64,000 bases of DNA, taken from Bacillus sp. SORGH_AS_0510. Its GTDB lineage: Bacteria; Bacillota; Bacilli; Bacillales; Cytobacillaceae. Below the pieces are notes generated by a model. It was not told the origin of the DNA, did no database searches, and saw only the letters and a program-made list of their open reading frames with translations. Every line of letters starts with the position of its first letter. Position 1 is the stretch's first letter. The position numbers and the translations under genes are program-made. Location: NCBI RefSeq assembly GCF_030818775.1, contig NZ_JAUTAU010000001.1:330001-394000 (forward strand), read 5' to 3'. Shown here piece after piece: positions 43,513 through 53,534 of this stretch.

Positions 43513-43539
43513 GATTTGTATCGTGACAATGTTTATAAT
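43511..43539 (+). promoter_or_regulatory. SigA promoter of ywiB-argS
   Basis: TTGATT (43511-43516), 17 nt, TATAAT (43534-43539). Confidence 0.7.
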
Positions 43540-43628
43540 AGAAAAAGTATGCGGTGACGCGCTTATGACCATGATGAGGACTATAACTACTCGAAAGAAG
43601 AGGTTAGAGTTCCTTTTTAAAAAAGGAA

Positions 43629-44069
43629 GTGCAGTTTGGTTTGTCTATTCATGAGATTCCGATGAAGATTAAGGTGAAAACGACGATTGAGCAGGACGGG
43701 GATAAGGAGACTTTCGAGTTGATGGTGTTGGGCCGTTATCTTGAGAAGGATGGTGCCTCGTTTCTTAAATATGAGGAAGTGCAGGAAGAAGGCAATGTTC
43801 GCACGATTGTAAAGGTGGCGGGCAAGGAAGCGTTGATTTTACGAGGCGGTGCGGTGAAGATGCGGCTGCCGTTTGAGTTGAATCGGCTGCTTCGCGGTAG
43901 CTATGAGATGCCGTTTGGTGTGTTTGAGACGTTGACGATGACGAAAAGGCTGGAGCATTCGTTTGAAGATGGCCGAGGCTTGATTGATATATTGTATGAT
44001 TTCAGGATGCAGGGTTCGCCCGGCGGTACATATCGGTTAGAAATTACCTTTGAGGAGGATGGGAAATGA
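43629..44069 (+). CDS. ywiB: DUF1934 beta-barrel protein YwiB
   Basis: 146 residues from GTG at 43629; ATG at 43662 ([13 protein letters not shown]) is an alternative start that fits the family better but has a weaker ribosome site. The mostly beta pattern and segments [20 protein letters not shown] and [14 protein letters not shown] match YwiB, a lipocalin-like barrel of unknown function that often precedes argS. It overlaps argS by 4 bp. Confidence 0.85.
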   Translation: MQFGLSIHEIPMKIKVKTTIEQDGDKETFELMVLGRYLEKDGASFLKYEEVQEEGNVRTIVKVAGKEALILRGGAVKMRLPFELNRLLRGSYEMPFGVFETLTMTKRLEHSFEDGRGLIDILYDFRMQGSPGGTYRLEITFEEDGK

Positions 44070-45739
44070 ATATAGTAGAGTTGATGCAGAGTAAGATCAA
44101 GGAAGAGATTCGGGCGGCGGTTTTGAAGGCAGGGCTTGCGGCGGAGGATCAGATTCCGGATGTAATCCTGGAGCTTCCAAAGGATAAGGCGCACGGCGAT
44201 TATTCGACGAATATGGCGATGCAGCTGGCTCGTGTGGCGAAGAAGGCGCCGCGCATGATTGCAGAGGCATTGGTTGAGCATTTTGATCGTTCGAAGGCAT
44301 CTATTGAAAAAATTGAGCTGGCAGGACCAGGGTTTATCAATTTTTATATGAATAATGCGTATTTGACAGATTTGATTCCAACAGTGCTGAAGGCTGGAGA
44401 AAAGTACGGGGAAACTACGGTTGGTGGCGGCCAGAAGATTCAGGTGGAGTTTGTGTCTGCGAACCCTACTGGAGATTTGCACCTTGGACATGCCCGCGGT
44501 GCGGCTGTTGGGGATTCGCTTTGCAATGTATTGGCTAAGGCGGGCTATGCGGTGTCCCGTGAATACTATATTAATGATGCTGGAAATCAGATTAATAATT
44601 TGGCGAAGTCGGTTGAGGCTCGTTATTTCCAGGCGCTTGGCATGGATAAGGACATGCCGGAGGATGGCTACCATGGTGCAGATATTGTGGGCATCGGGCA
44701 GGCGTTGGCGGATGAGTTCGGTGATAAGTATGTGAATGTTGATGAGGCGGAGCGTTTTGAGTTCTTCCGTGAGTACGGCTTGAAGTATGAAATGGCGAAG
44801 CTGAAGAAGGACCTTGAGGATTTCCGCGTGGGCTTTGATGTGTGGTATTCTGAGACGTCTCTTTATAAGAATGGGAAAATTGATGAGGCGTTGGACGCGC
44901 TTCGTGCAACCGGTTATATCTATGAAGAGGAAGGCGCGACTTGGCTTCGTTCGATGGATTTCGGCGATGATAAGAACCGCGTGTTGATTAAGCAGGACGG
45001 GTCTTATACGTATTTGACGCCGGATATTGCGTACCACAAGGATAAGTTGGACCGCGGCTTTGAAAAGTTGATTAATATTTGGGGTGCGGACCACCACGGC
45101 TATATTCCGCGTATGAAGGCGGCGCTTCAGGCGTTAGGCTATGATCGTGATACGCTTGAGGTGGAGATTATTCAGCTTGTTCATTTGTATAAGAACGGCG
45201 AAAAGATGAAGATGAGTAAGCGTACCGGTAAGGCGGTTACGATGCGTGATTTAGTGGATGAAGTCGGCCTCGATGCGACTCGTTATTTCTTTGCGATGCG
45301 CAGCTCGGATACGCATATGGATTTCGATTTGGATTTGGCAGTGTCTGAGTCGAATGAGAATCCGGTTTATTATGCACAGTATGCGCATGCTCGGATTTCT
45401 AGTATCTTGCGTTCTGGGGAAGAGCAGGGCGTGAAGTTTGATGCGGAGTCGGCTGATTTTTCATTGGTGACGTCTGAGAAAGAGATGGACTTATTGAAGA
45501 AGGTTGGCGAGTTCCCGGCTGCTGTTGGGGAGGCCGCGTTGAAGCGCATGCCGCACCGCATCACCAACTATATCTTTGATTTAGCGTCGACGTTCCACAG
45601 TTTTTATAATGCGGAAAAGGTGCTTGATATGGACAATGTTGAGCGTACGAAGGCACGCCTTGCGTTGGTGAGATCCGTGCAGATTACGTTGAAGAATGCA
45701 TTGGCGTTGATTGGTGTATCGGCTCCGGAGAAGATGTAA
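44066..45739 (+). CDS. argS: Arginyl-tRNA synthetase
   Basis: 557 residues, class I. N-terminal Add1 domain, HIGH-type DLHLGHARG (about residue 135), KMSKRTG (about 382) and C-terminal anticodon-binding DALR domain. Translationally coupled to ywiB (ATGA overlap). No T-box leader is present in front of the gene. Ends in a strong terminator and a 21-bp repeat array. Confidence 0.97.
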   Translation: MNIVELMQSKIKEEIRAAVLKAGLAAEDQIPDVILELPKDKAHGDYSTNMAMQLARVAKKAPRMIAEALVEHFDRSKASIEKIELAGPGFINFYMNNAYLTDLIPTVLKAGEKYGETTVGGGQKIQVEFVSANPTGDLHLGHARGAAVGDSLCNVLAKAGYAVSREYYINDAGNQINNLAKSVEARYFQALGMDKDMPEDGYHGADIVGIGQALADEFGDKYVNVDEAERFEFFREYGLKYEMAKLKKDLEDFRVGFDVWYSETSLYKNGKIDEALDALRATGYIYEEEGATWLRSMDFGDDKNRVLIKQDGSYTYLTPDIAYHKDKLDRGFEKLINIWGADHHGYIPRMKAALQALGYDRDTLEVEIIQLVHLYKNGEKMKMSKRTGKAVTMRDLVDEVGLDATRYFFAMRSSDTHMDFDLDLAVSESNENPVYYAQYAHARISSILRSGEEQGVKFDAESADFSLVTSEKEMDLLKKVGEFPAAVGEAALKRMPHRITNYIFDLASTFHSFYNAEKVLDMDNVERTKARLALVRSVQITLKNALALIGVSAPEKM

Positions 45740-45745
45740 AGTTTG

Positions 45746-45780
45746 AAGCTCCCTTATCGTGGATGAGGGGGCTTTTTTTT
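45746..45780 (+). terminator. Terminator of argS
   Basis: 13-bp stem AAGCTCCCTTATC / GATGAGGGGGCTT (two G-U), GTG loop, eight T. Confidence 0.93.
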
Positions 45781-45790
45781 GTTGGTGGGT

Positions 45791-45955
45791 GAAGTGGTTG
45801 ATAAAGATGGAAATGTGGTTGATAGGAGGGTGGAAGTGGCCGATATGTTGTTGGAAGTGGCCGATATATTGTTGGAAGTGGCCGATAAAAATAAAAACCG
45901 GTCGATAAGTTGGAAAAAGTGGTCGATAAAATAAAAAAGGTAGATAAAATGATCG
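45791..45955 (+). repeat. 21-bp tandem array behind argS (core AAGTGGCCGATAA)
   Basis: Eight units with GTGGYYGATA cores at 45794, 45815, 45836, 45857, 45878, ~45899, ~45919 and ~45939. Core about 13 bp, the rest variable. Lies just after the argS terminator. Confidence 0.9.
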
Positions 45956-46055
45956 CTCTATCTAACATTCAGGTGAAAAGTCCCTAAAATAATGAATAAT
46001 ATCCAATAAAATGCAAATAGTAATAGAGAATTATGAGTGAGGAGTGACCGATTGC

Positions 46056-46235
46056 ATGAATGTTGGAAGAGCGAAAGAAATTATGGAATCAGCCGATATG
46101 ATTAACGTGACCTACGATGGAACGCCAGTGATCATTCAAAATGTGGACGAAACCACAAAAATGGCGCGGATCTATTCCAGGAAAGACCCTGAGAACGAAA
46201 GAGACGTACCGGTTTTGAACCTAATCGAGGAATAA
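46056..46235 (+). CDS. sspH: H-type small acid-soluble spore protein
   Basis: 59 residues, typical SspH: MNVGRAKEIMESADMINVTY, then VIIQNVDE, MARIYSRKDPENE. A minor DNA-associated forespore protein. ATG at 46056 is 11 nt from GGAG. GAATA (45994-45998) and AATAGTA (46016-46022), 17 nt apart, resemble a SigG promoter. Confidence 0.92.
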   Translation: MNVGRAKEIMESADMINVTYDGTPVIIQNVDETTKMARIYSRKDPENERDVPVLNLIEE

Positions 46236-46240
46236 AAGAG

Positions 46241-46296
46241 TGGGGACAGTCCCCCCGTGCGGTGAAGCTTCACTCCGCTGGGGGACTGTCCCTATT
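46241..46296. repeat. GGGGGACTGTCCC hairpin pair (family D, locus 2)
   Basis: GGGGACAGTCCCCC and GGGGGACTGTCCC flank GCGGTGAAGCTTCACTCCGC, so the whole forms a long inverted repeat. It separates the convergent sspH and uvsE genes and may terminate both. Confidence 0.9.
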
Positions 46297-47251
46297 ATTT
46301 GATTTCAATGGCCCCGCCACTGATTCGTTTATAGCCTCGCAGTTTGCTTAAATCATCGATGAGTTTTAGTGTTGCCTGGTCTTTTGATTTGGCTTCAATC
46401 ATGAAATCGACGTCCTGACCGGTATCTTTTAGCAGCTGCAGAAAGGGCATGATGAATTCAGGGTCCACAAAATCCGCATGGGAACGGAATTCTTTTTCCG
46501 CTTTGGGCGAAGAAATATGGATTTTCGGAATATGTGGCACATATGCCCAGGTCTGGACAATCCGTGGCCATAGCTCTTCTAATGGCGTTTCGCATAGGTT
46601 CGCCATATGGTGGTGATAGTCAAACACCAAGGGAATGGACTCTTTTTCACAAACTTCTAATGTTTCTTCCGTGGTATAGGTCTTATCATCATTTTCTAAC
46701 GTCATGACCTGCTTAATATGGGCCGGAAGGGTGGTTAAATTTTGATAGAAACGGATTAGAGCCTGCTGTTTGTCCCCATATGCCCCGCCGATATGGATAT
46801 TAATCAGTCCAACATCAGCAAGCCCCATTGCTTCTAACATTTGATAATGATAGCTCATGTCAATGACTGCATTTTCGGTAATGGTTTTTTTGGGCGAGGT
46901 AAATAATGTGAATTGGTTCGGATGGAAGCTGATCCGCAGGTGATTGCTCCGCACCAGTTCGCCGAGTTCTTCCCATTCCTTTTTGAAGGGGGTGGTAAAG
47001 TCCCAGCGTACCTCTGGATGGGTGGCGAGGGGAACAATCGAGCTCGACATGCGGTATACCTCAATTTCATGAGCAAGATTGAAGTACAGCATTCGTTTCG
47101 TGTGCTCGATATTTTGCCTCGTCACGTCTAATAGTTTTGCTGTCCGCTCCTCTGCGCTGAGCTGTTGGTAGCGGGTATAGGTCAGCGTTTTAGCCGGCGA
47201 AGCATCCCATAAAGTAATCGCAGTCGAAACATAACCAAAACGAATTTTCAT
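46295..47251 (-). CDS. uvsE: UV damage endonuclease UvsE
   Basis: 318 residues, TIM-barrel. Metal-binding residues appear in [40 protein letters not shown] and MIEAKSKD. Nicks DNA 5' of UV photoproducts; in Bacillus it serves spores. No ribosome site stronger than a weak GGAGTCACC is seen. Preceded by family D repeats. Confidence 0.95.
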   Translation of the reverse strand: MKIRFGYVSTAITLWDASPAKTLTYTRYQQLSAEERTAKLLDVTRQNIEHTKRMLYFNLAHEIEVYRMSSSIVPLATHPEVRWDFTTPFKKEWEELGELVRSNHLRISFHPNQFTLFTSPKKTITENAVIDMSYHYQMLEAMGLADVGLINIHIGGAYGDKQQALIRFYQNLTTLPAHIKQVMTLENDDKTYTTEETLEVCEKESIPLVFDYHHHMANLCETPLEELWPRIVQTWAYVPHIPKIHISSPKAEKEFRSHADFVDPEFIMPFLQLLKDTGQDVDFMIEAKSKDQATLKLIDDLSKLRGYKRISGGAIEIK

Positions 47252-47267
47252 ATCGGTGACTCCATTC

Positions 47268-47364
47268 TGGGGGACAGTCCCCCGGTGTGGTAACGCGGTG
47301 ATGAGTCGGGGGACTGTCCCCCCATTGGGTGATGCGGTAAAGTGCCGGGGGACTGTCCCCCCTT
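47268..47364. repeat. 39-bp array of GGGGGACTGTCCCCC hairpins (family D, locus 3)
   Basis: Three hairpins at about 47269, 47308 and 47347, spaced 39 bp, with spacers related to those at 42388-42560. Lies in the 114-nt gap between clsB and uvsE (same direction). Confidence 0.93.
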
Positions 47365-47365
47365 T

Positions 47366-48574
47366 TTATAGGAAGTATGAGATGAAGCGTGCTAGGATTT
47401 CTTTTGTTGCTCTCCACGGGTTGGGTTTGTTTAGTTTGTCTATTGTTAATGGCAGGGAGTCGGCGATGTCTTTTTCGATGACTTCTTTCACGCGTGTGAT
47501 AAAGGCAGAGTCGTAGATATAGCAGTTGATTTCTTTGTTTAGGAAGAAACTGCGTTTATCGAAGTTGGCGGTGCCGACATCGCAAATATTGTCATCAATC
47601 ACCATGGTTTTGGCATGGTAAAAACCATTCTTATATTGATACACCTTGGCCCCAATTTTCAGCAACTTACGTAAGTAGCGATAGGACCCTTCTTGGACTA
47701 ATAAATGATCCGCATTGTAAGGAACAATAATAGTGAGTGTTACACCTCGGCTGAGAGCTAGAATCAATTCACTCATCACGCGGTTACTTGGCACAAAATA
47801 AGGGCTGCCAATAATAATCGAGTTTTTCGCCTTTTGAATCACTTGAATAAACTTTCCTTCCAGCATACCGGCCTCTGTTGGGACAAATTGATGGCGGACA
47901 GGGCCCCTAGAAAGAGATTTCTCAGGGAAATAGGGCGGTTCATGCTGAAGGTTTTCACCGCCATACTCCTCCCAGTCGATCATGAATTCACTTTGCAAAG
48001 AATGAACACTTTCACCAAGAATTTTTAAATGATAATCACGCCACGGGCTAAGTTTCGGGTCTTGGTCGATATATTCCTTCCCAATATTAAACCCGCCGAG
48101 ATAGCCAATTTCCCCGTCAATAATCGTTATTTTACGATGATTCCTGACTTGCGCGGAGTAAAAAAGAAAGGGGAGTTTGATTCGGTTACTAAAAGCAAAC
48201 TTCACCCCGGCTTCCCTAAGGGCCTTTACCGTGGACGGCTTTAAACGCCAGCTGCCAAGGCGGTCCGCCAACAGCCGCACTTCCACGCCTTCCCGTGCCT
48301 TTTCTTTTAACATTTCAAGAAATTCCTGACCGAAGCTGTCATCTTTAACGATATAGAAGAGCACATGAATATGCTTCTTCGCCTGGCGAATTTCCTGAAA
48401 ATAGTCAGCGAATAATTCCTTCCCATGTGTAAAAATGTCCACATAACCATGGAGGATGGTGGTTTCCATAAAACTAGCAATGGAAAGATGCTTCTTTCGA
48501 CCTAATCTAAAATCTAATACGAGCCATATAATGATAAGTAAAAGTAGTGCGCATAAACAAGTGGCCAAGCTCAT
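47366..48574 (-). CDS. clsB: Cardiolipin synthase-like phospholipase D protein
   Basis: 402 residues. One N-terminal membrane helix, then two PLD catalytic motifs: NHRKITIIDGEIGYLGGFN and YHAKTMVIDDNICDVGTANF. Makes cardiolipin from two phosphatidylglycerols; matches B. subtilis YwjE (ClsB). ATG at 48574 is preferred because of GGGGGAAAG upstream; the in-frame ATG at 48601 has no ribosome site. Confidence 0.88.
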   Translation of the reverse strand: MSLATCLCALLLLIIIWLVLDFRLGRKKHLSIASFMETTILHGYVDIFTHGKELFADYFQEIRQAKKHIHVLFYIVKDDSFGQEFLEMLKEKAREGVEVRLLADRLGSWRLKPSTVKALREAGVKFAFSNRIKLPFLFYSAQVRNHRKITIIDGEIGYLGGFNIGKEYIDQDPKLSPWRDYHLKILGESVHSLQSEFMIDWEEYGGENLQHEPPYFPEKSLSRGPVRHQFVPTEAGMLEGKFIQVIQKAKNSIIIGSPYFVPSNRVMSELILALSRGVTLTIIVPYNADHLLVQEGSYRYLRKLLKIGAKVYQYKNGFYHAKTMVIDDNICDVGTANFDKRSFFLNKEINCYIYDSAFITRVKEVIEKDIADSLPLTIDKLNKPNPWRATKEILARFISYFL

Positions 48575-48656
48575 GTGAATCTTTCCCCCAATCGGTTTCA
48601 TTAGTGTTTCCGAACGGGTACATTTCTATAAGTCGAACGAATTTTACAAAAATTGA

Positions 48657-48684
48657 TTGACTGAATGCTCATTCATAATATAAT
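48657..48684 (+). promoter_or_regulatory. fadF promoter with FadR-like operator
   Basis: TTGACT (48657-48662), 16 nt, TATAAT (48679-48684). TGACTGAATGCTCATTCA (48658-48675) fits the B. subtilis FadR operator TGAATGANTANTCATTCA at all but two fixed positions and covers the -35 and spacer, the place of a repressor. Confidence 0.75.
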
Positions 48685-48750
48685 AGAGATAAGATTAAGT
48701 TCAGAAAATTAATTATTTTCTTGTAAGAACAGGGGAAAGGGGCGTTAGTA

Positions 48751-50862
48751 ATGAATGGTCTTTTGTGGATTAACCTCATTGCATTTTTACTTGTAACCGC
48801 TTACGCTATCAGCCTATTTGTTTATGTGGTTAAGACTCGAATCGAATTTATTAAGTTAGGGAAAAAAGTCGAGTTTGATAACAATGTCAAAGAGCGGCTG
48901 CAAAAAATTTGGGTAAACGTGTTTGGTCAGAAAAAGCTATTGAAGGATAAGAAAAGCGGCGCGATTCACGTCATGTTCTTTTACGGATTCATTCTTGTCC
49001 AATTTGGAGCCATCGATTTTATCTGGAAAGGTATCGCACCAGGTTCACACCTGCCGCTTGGACCGTTATATGCAGGCTTCACTTTTTTCCAGGAAATCGT
49101 CACATTGACGATTCTGGTTGCGGTGATTTGGGCATTTTACCGCCGCTATGTGGAAAAATTAGTTCGGTTAAAGCGCAATTTTAAATCTGGACTTGTTCTT
49201 TTATTTATCGGCGGCTTAATGGTTTCCGTTTTAGTCGGAAATGGAATGGGCATCATTTGGCATGGAGATGAGGCATCTTGGACGGAGCCGGTTGCTTCTC
49301 TGATTGCAACGGCTTTCTCATGGGTAGGAGAAACAGCTTCCATCGTCATTTTCTATGTGGCTTGGTGGATGCACTTATTGTTCTTACTAACCTTCTTAGT
49401 ATACGTGCCGCAATCTAAGCACGCGCATTTGTTGGCTGGCCCGGCAAACGTATATTTTGACCGTCTAGAAAAACCAGGTAAGTTGAAGAAAGTTGATTTT
49501 GAAGATGAAACACAAGAGTCCTTTGGAGTTGGAAAAATCGAGGACTTTACGCAGCACCAAATGATCGATTTTTATGCCTGTGTGGAATGTGGCCGCTGTA
49601 CCAATATGTGTCCGGCAACAGGAACAGGGAAGATGCTGTCGCCAATGGATTTGATTGTAAAAATGCGTGACCACCTCACAAATTATGGTGCGTCCGTTAC
49701 TTCCAAACAGCCATGGGTGCCGACGTTTGCTTTTTCTAATACAAAAGGTAATCAAATTGCACTAGCTGCGGCAGGACAAGGTGCACAGGAATCAGCTGCT
49801 GCCCTTGCTTACAATCCAAGTTTGATTGGTGATGTTATTACCGAAGAGGAAATCTGGGCATGTACTACGTGCCGTAACTGTGAAGATCAATGTCCGGTTA
49901 TGAACGAGCACGTGGATAAAATTATTGACCTTCGCCGTTATTTAGTTTTAACAGAAGGTAAAATGGATGCGGATGCACAGCGTGCGATGACGAATATCGA
50001 GCGTCAAGGCAATCCGTGGGGATTGAACCGTAAAGAGCGCGAAAACTGGCGTGAGGTTCGCGAGGATGTAGAAATTCCAACGGTGAAGGAAATGAGCAAG
50101 AAGGGTGAAGAATTCGAATACCTCTTCTGGGTTGGTTCGATGGGATCCTTTGATAACCGTAGTCAAAAGATTGCTCTTTCGTTTGCGAAGTTAATGAACG
50201 AAGCAGGCGTGAAGTTTGCCATTTTGGGTAACAAAGAGAAAAACTCTGGTGATACACCACGCCGTCTCGGAAATGAATTCCTGTTCCAAGAGCTGGCGAC
50301 GAAAAACATTGAAGAATTCGAAAAGGCTGAAGTGAAGAAGATCGTGACGATCGATCCGCATGCCTACAATATTTTCAAAAATGAGTATCCTGATTTCGGC
50401 CTGCAGGCAGAGGTGTATCACCATACCGAGGTTCTTTATGAACTGGTTCGTGATGGCCGCTTGGTTCCGAAGCATGCAGTGAATGAAAAAATTACTTTCC
50501 ACGATTCTTGTTATCTAGGTCGTTACAACGATGTCTACGATCCGCCGCGTGAAATTTTAAAATCGATTCCAGGTGTGCAACTGGTTGAGATGGAGCGGAA
50601 CAGAGAAACAGGAATGTGCTGTGGCGCAGGCGGCGGCTTGATGTGGATGGAGGAAGAAACCGGACACCGGATTAATGTGAGCCGTACGGAGCAAGCGTTG
50701 GCCGTGAATCCTTCCGTGATCAGTTCTGGATGTCCATACTGCTTAACGATGCTTTCAGACGGAACAAAGGCGAAAGAAGTAGAAGAAAAAGTAGCAACAT
50801 ACGATGTAGCTGAATTGCTTGAAAAAGCAGTTTGTGGAGAGGTAAAAGAAATCGCTTCGTAA
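48751..50862 (+). CDS. fadF: FadF-type iron-sulfur electron carrier (heterodisulfide-reductase-like)
   Basis: 703 residues. N-terminal cytochrome b-like membrane domain with about six helices (1-240), then two 4Fe-4S motifs (CVECGRCTNMCP and CTTCRNCEDQCP), then two CCG domains (SCYLGRYND, CCGAGGG...CPYC). It probably passes electrons from acyl-CoA dehydrogenases (via ETF) to menaquinone. GGGGAAAGGGGCG precedes ATG. Under a FadR-like operator. Confidence 0.92.
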   Translation: MNGLLWINLIAFLLVTAYAISLFVYVVKTRIEFIKLGKKVEFDNNVKERLQKIWVNVFGQKKLLKDKKSGAIHVMFFYGFILVQFGAIDFIWKGIAPGSHLPLGPLYAGFTFFQEIVTLTILVAVIWAFYRRYVEKLVRLKRNFKSGLVLLFIGGLMVSVLVGNGMGIIWHGDEASWTEPVASLIATAFSWVGETASIVIFYVAWWMHLLFLLTFLVYVPQSKHAHLLAGPANVYFDRLEKPGKLKKVDFEDETQESFGVGKIEDFTQHQMIDFYACVECGRCTNMCPATGTGKMLSPMDLIVKMRDHLTNYGASVTSKQPWVPTFAFSNTKGNQIALAAAGQGAQESAAALAYNPSLIGDVITEEEIWACTTCRNCEDQCPVMNEHVDKIIDLRRYLVLTEGKMDADAQRAMTNIERQGNPWGLNRKERENWREVREDVEIPTVKEMSKKGEEFEYLFWVGSMGSFDNRSQKIALSFAKLMNEAGVKFAILGNKEKNSGDTPRRLGNEFLFQELATKNIEEFEKAEVKKIVTIDPHAYNIFKNEYPDFGLQAEVYHHTEVLYELVRDGRLVPKHAVNEKITFHDSCYLGRYNDVYDPPREILKSIPGVQLVEMERNRETGMCCGAGGGLMWMEEETGHRINVSRTEQALAVNPSVISSGCPYCLTMLSDGTKAKEVEEKVATYDVAELLEKAVCGEVKEIAS

Positions 50863-50882
50863 GCGGTAGCAGCAATGATTTG

Positions 50883-50955
50883 AATAGCAAAGGTTGAGAT
50901 TTTCATTCAAAATTTTATGAATTTTGTATAAAATATTTCAACTTTTGCTATTTTT
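50883..50955 (+). terminator. Terminator of fadF (long-loop hairpin)
   Basis: AATAGCAAAGGTTGA / TCAACTTTTGCTATT, one mismatch, then TTTT; the 40-nt loop is AT-rich with its own small inverted repeat. Confidence 0.75.
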
Positions 50956-50976
50956 TATGTAAAATATAAAGTGAGA

Positions 50977-50990
50977 ATAAAACGCTTACA
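50977..50990 (+). promoter_or_regulatory. Possible CcpA (cre) site upstream of the thiolase gene
   Basis: ATAAAACGCTTACA fits TGWAANCGNTNWCA at all but the first two positions. It would give glucose repression of the acyl-CoA cluster. Confidence 0.4.
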
Positions 50991-51068
50991 TTTCCTTTTG
51001 TTTTCTGTACGTGGGCAGTGCGTTTTTTGTAAAACGATCTTCGCTTGCGTTATTTTTTCGATTTTTTT

Positions 51069-51107
51069 CGAGCGAGCGTTCAGTCGCCGAAATAACCGGA
51101 ATAGATT
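51069..51107 (+). promoter_or_regulatory. Thiolase operon promoter with FadR-like operator
   Basis: The reverse complement of 51069-51086, CGACTGAACGCTCGCTCG, agrees with the fadF operator at 13 of 18 positions. It overlaps TTCAGT (51079-51084), which is 17 nt from TAGATT (51102-51107). Confidence 0.55.
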
Positions 51108-51186
51108 TTAAAAGATGAGATCTGAAGAATCGTAAAAAATTTTAAAAACACAAGACTGAATATTAGGAATAGGGAGAGTGTTTTGA

Positions 51187-52374
51187 ATGGGTAAAACAGT
51201 TATTTTGAGCGGTGTTAGAACACCTTTTGGCAAATTAGGAGGCGCTTTAAGCAGCTTCACGGCATCACAACTCGGGGGCATCGCGGTAAAAGAGGCATTG
51301 GTTCGTGCCGGCGTGAAGCCTGAAGAGGTAGGGGAAGTAATTCTTGGGACAGTTTTACAAGGGGGTCAAGGACAAATTCCATCGCGCCAAGCTGCTCGTC
51401 ACGCTGGCCTACCGTGGGAGGTCAAAACCGAAACCATTAATAAAGTTTGTGCATCTGGCATGCGCAGTGTGACGTTAGGCGATCAAATCATTCGTGCGGG
51501 CGACGAGGAAGTCATCGTAGCAGGTGGAATGGAGTCGATGAGCAACGCCCCGTATATTTTACCAAAAGCAAGATGGGGCTTTCGAATGGGCGATTCACAG
51601 GTGAAGGATCTTATGATTCATGACGGCTTAAGCTGTAGCTTTACAGGTGTGCATATGGGAACGTACGGCAACTCGACGGCAGCTGAAATGGAGATTTCGC
51701 GTGAGGCACAGGACGAGTGGGCGTTACGAAGCCACGTTCGCGCACTTGAAGCGATTGAAAGTGGGAAGTTAGCAGAGGAAATCGTTTCAGTAGAGGTACC
51801 GCAGCGAAAAGGAGAACCTGTGGTTGTTTCTGAAGATGAGGGGCCGCGTAAGGATACTTCTTTAGATCGACTTGCTAAGCTGGCGCCAGTGTTTAATTCA
51901 ACAGGAACGATTACAGCTGGAAATGCACCTGGAGTGAATGATGGTGCGGCGGCCCTTGTGCTTATGAGCGAAGAGCGTGCGGCGCGTGAAGGACGCGAAG
52001 TCGGTGCAGTGATTCTTGGTCACGCAGCTGTCGCGGTCGAAGCAAAGGATTTCCCACAAACGCCAGGACTTGTCATCAATGAGATTTTAAGAAAGACTGG
52101 CAAGAGCTTGGAGGAAATTGACCTGTTTGAAATTAATGAAGCCTTTGCGGCTGTGGCTTTGGCAAGTGGAAAAATTGCGGGGCTTGATCCGGAAAAGGTT
52201 AATGTGAATGGCGGTGCGGTCGCACTTGGACATCCTATCGGCGCAAGCGGCGCACGAATTATCATCACGTTGATGCACGAATTGAAACGCCGTGGCGGCG
52301 GAATTGGCATCGCAGCTATATGCAGCGGCGGCGGTCAAGGCGATGCTGTGATGATTGAGGTGCCGAAAAGGTAG
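51187..52374 (+). CDS. Acetyl-CoA C-acetyltransferase (thiolase)
   Basis: 395 residues. Catalytic Cys in [10 protein letters not shown] (about 89), His in [16 protein letters not shown] and the second Cys in ICSGGGQGD. Acts in beta-oxidation or acetoacetyl-CoA formation. GGGAGAG precedes the ATG. First gene of the thiolase-hbd-acd-acd-tetR-icmF cluster, a set known from other Bacillaceae (mmgA-like). Confidence 0.93.
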   Translation: MGKTVILSGVRTPFGKLGGALSSFTASQLGGIAVKEALVRAGVKPEEVGEVILGTVLQGGQGQIPSRQAARHAGLPWEVKTETINKVCASGMRSVTLGDQIIRAGDEEVIVAGGMESMSNAPYILPKARWGFRMGDSQVKDLMIHDGLSCSFTGVHMGTYGNSTAAEMEISREAQDEWALRSHVRALEAIESGKLAEEIVSVEVPQRKGEPVVVSEDEGPRKDTSLDRLAKLAPVFNSTGTITAGNAPGVNDGAAALVLMSEERAAREGREVGAVILGHAAVAVEAKDFPQTPGLVINEILRKTGKSLEEIDLFEINEAFAAVALASGKIAGLDPEKVNVNGGAVALGHPIGASGARIIITLMHELKRRGGGIGIAAICSGGGQGDAVMIEVPKR

Positions 52375-52383
52375 GCGGTTGGC

Positions 52384-52509
52384 GTTACCGGCGTATGGCG
52401 GGGGTTAACTGTCGTATAAGACGTGTTAACTGTCGGATAACGTGAGTTTACTGTCGCATAAGTCACTGTAACTGTCGCATAACATCAGTTTACTGTCGTA
52501 AGGACAATT
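52384..52509 (+). repeat. 21-bp tandem array behind the thiolase gene (core AACTGTCGCATAA)
   Basis: Units at 52405, 52426, 52447, 52468 and 52489, exactly 21 bp apart, and a degenerate one at 52384. Starts 9 nt after the stop codon. Confidence 0.93.
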
Positions 52510-52565
52510 TTTCATAAAAAAGGGGGCTGCGGTCGGGTACACGGCCCCTATCTGGAGGGGAAAAC

Positions 52566-53417
52566 ATGAAGGTTTCGAGTGTAATGGTAATTGGTGCAGG
52601 GCAAATGGGCTCGGGGATTGCTCAAGTTTGTGCCCAAGCAGGATATAACGTGTTGTTAAATGACTTAAAACCTGAATTCGTGGAACGCGGTCTTGGGGTC
52701 ATCAATAAGAACCTTTCCCGTAACGTCGATAAAGGCCGGATCACCGAGGAGCAAAAGCAGGAAGTGCTCGCGCGACTTACAGTTTCAACGAATCTATCAG
52801 ATGCGGCTGGCGTTGACCTTGTTATCGAAGCAGCCGTTGAAAATATGGAAATTAAAACAAAACTCTTTGCACAATTAGACGAAATTGCTCCGGCACATAC
52901 GATTTTAGCGAGCAATACCTCGTCACTGCCAATCACGGAGATTGCTGCAGCGACGAAGCGGCCGGAAAAGGTCATCGGCATGCACTTTATGAATCCGGTG
53001 CCTGTGATGAAGTTGGTGGAAATTATCCGCGGATTGGCAACAGCAGATGAAGTCTATCAAGTGATTGAAGACATGACAAAAACGTTAAGCAAGGTACCTG
53101 TAGAAGTAAATGACTTCCCTGGCTTTGTATCCAACCGTATCTTGATGCCAATGATCAATGAGGCGATTTATACCTTGTATGAAGGCGTGGCAACGAAGGA
53201 AGCCATCGATGAAGTCATGAAGCTTGGCATGAACCATCCGATGGGACCGTTAACTTTAGCCGACTTTATTGGGTTAGATACGTGCCTGTACATTATGGAA
53301 ACACTTCATGAAGGCTTCGGCGACGACAAATACCGTCCATGTCCACTGCTACGTAAGTATGTAAAAGCAGGGTGGCTCGGCAAGAAATCCGGCCGTGGAT
53401 TCTACACGTACGAATAG
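52566..53417 (+). CDS. 3-hydroxybutyryl-CoA dehydrogenase
   Basis: 283 residues. NAD-binding [14 protein letters not shown], active-site [14 protein letters not shown] and [19 protein letters not shown]. Oxidises 3-hydroxyacyl-CoA. GGAGGGG precedes the ATG. Resembles Hbd/MmgB. Confidence 0.94.
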   Translation: MKVSSVMVIGAGQMGSGIAQVCAQAGYNVLLNDLKPEFVERGLGVINKNLSRNVDKGRITEEQKQEVLARLTVSTNLSDAAGVDLVIEAAVENMEIKTKLFAQLDEIAPAHTILASNTSSLPITEIAAATKRPEKVIGMHFMNPVPVMKLVEIIRGLATADEVYQVIEDMTKTLSKVPVEVNDFPGFVSNRILMPMINEAIYTLYEGVATKEAIDEVMKLGMNHPMGPLTLADFIGLDTCLYIMETLHEGFGDDKYRPCPLLRKYVKAGWLGKKSGRGFYTYE

Positions 53418-53453
53418 GAACGAATGCAAGTTTTTAAATAGAAATATAAAAAA

Positions 53454-53517
53454 CCAGGTGGATCACTGGCGACATTACATACACTTCTGTGATCTCCCCT
53501 GGAATTGAATCCACCTT
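53454..53517 (+). other. Alternative hairpins between hbd and acd
   Basis: CCAGG-TG-GATCAC (53454-53466) can pair with GTGATC-TCC-CCTGG (53489-53502); alternatively AGGTGGAT (53456-53463) pairs with ATCCACCT (53509-53516). The two helices exclude each other. The region ends just before the acd ribosome site, in a 117-nt gap without a gene. Confidence 0.5.
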
Positions 53518-53534
53518 AAAAAGGGGAGAGACCA

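Noticed and set aside
43901..45097. 398-codon open frame on the minus strand over argS
   Set aside because: It is antisense to a fully conserved argS, has no ribosome site, and its sequence is typical of a shadow frame produced by the codon use of argS.
44066..45739. T-box leader for argS
   Set aside because: The space before ywiB is short and contains only a promoter and the speB terminator; argS itself is coupled to ywiB.
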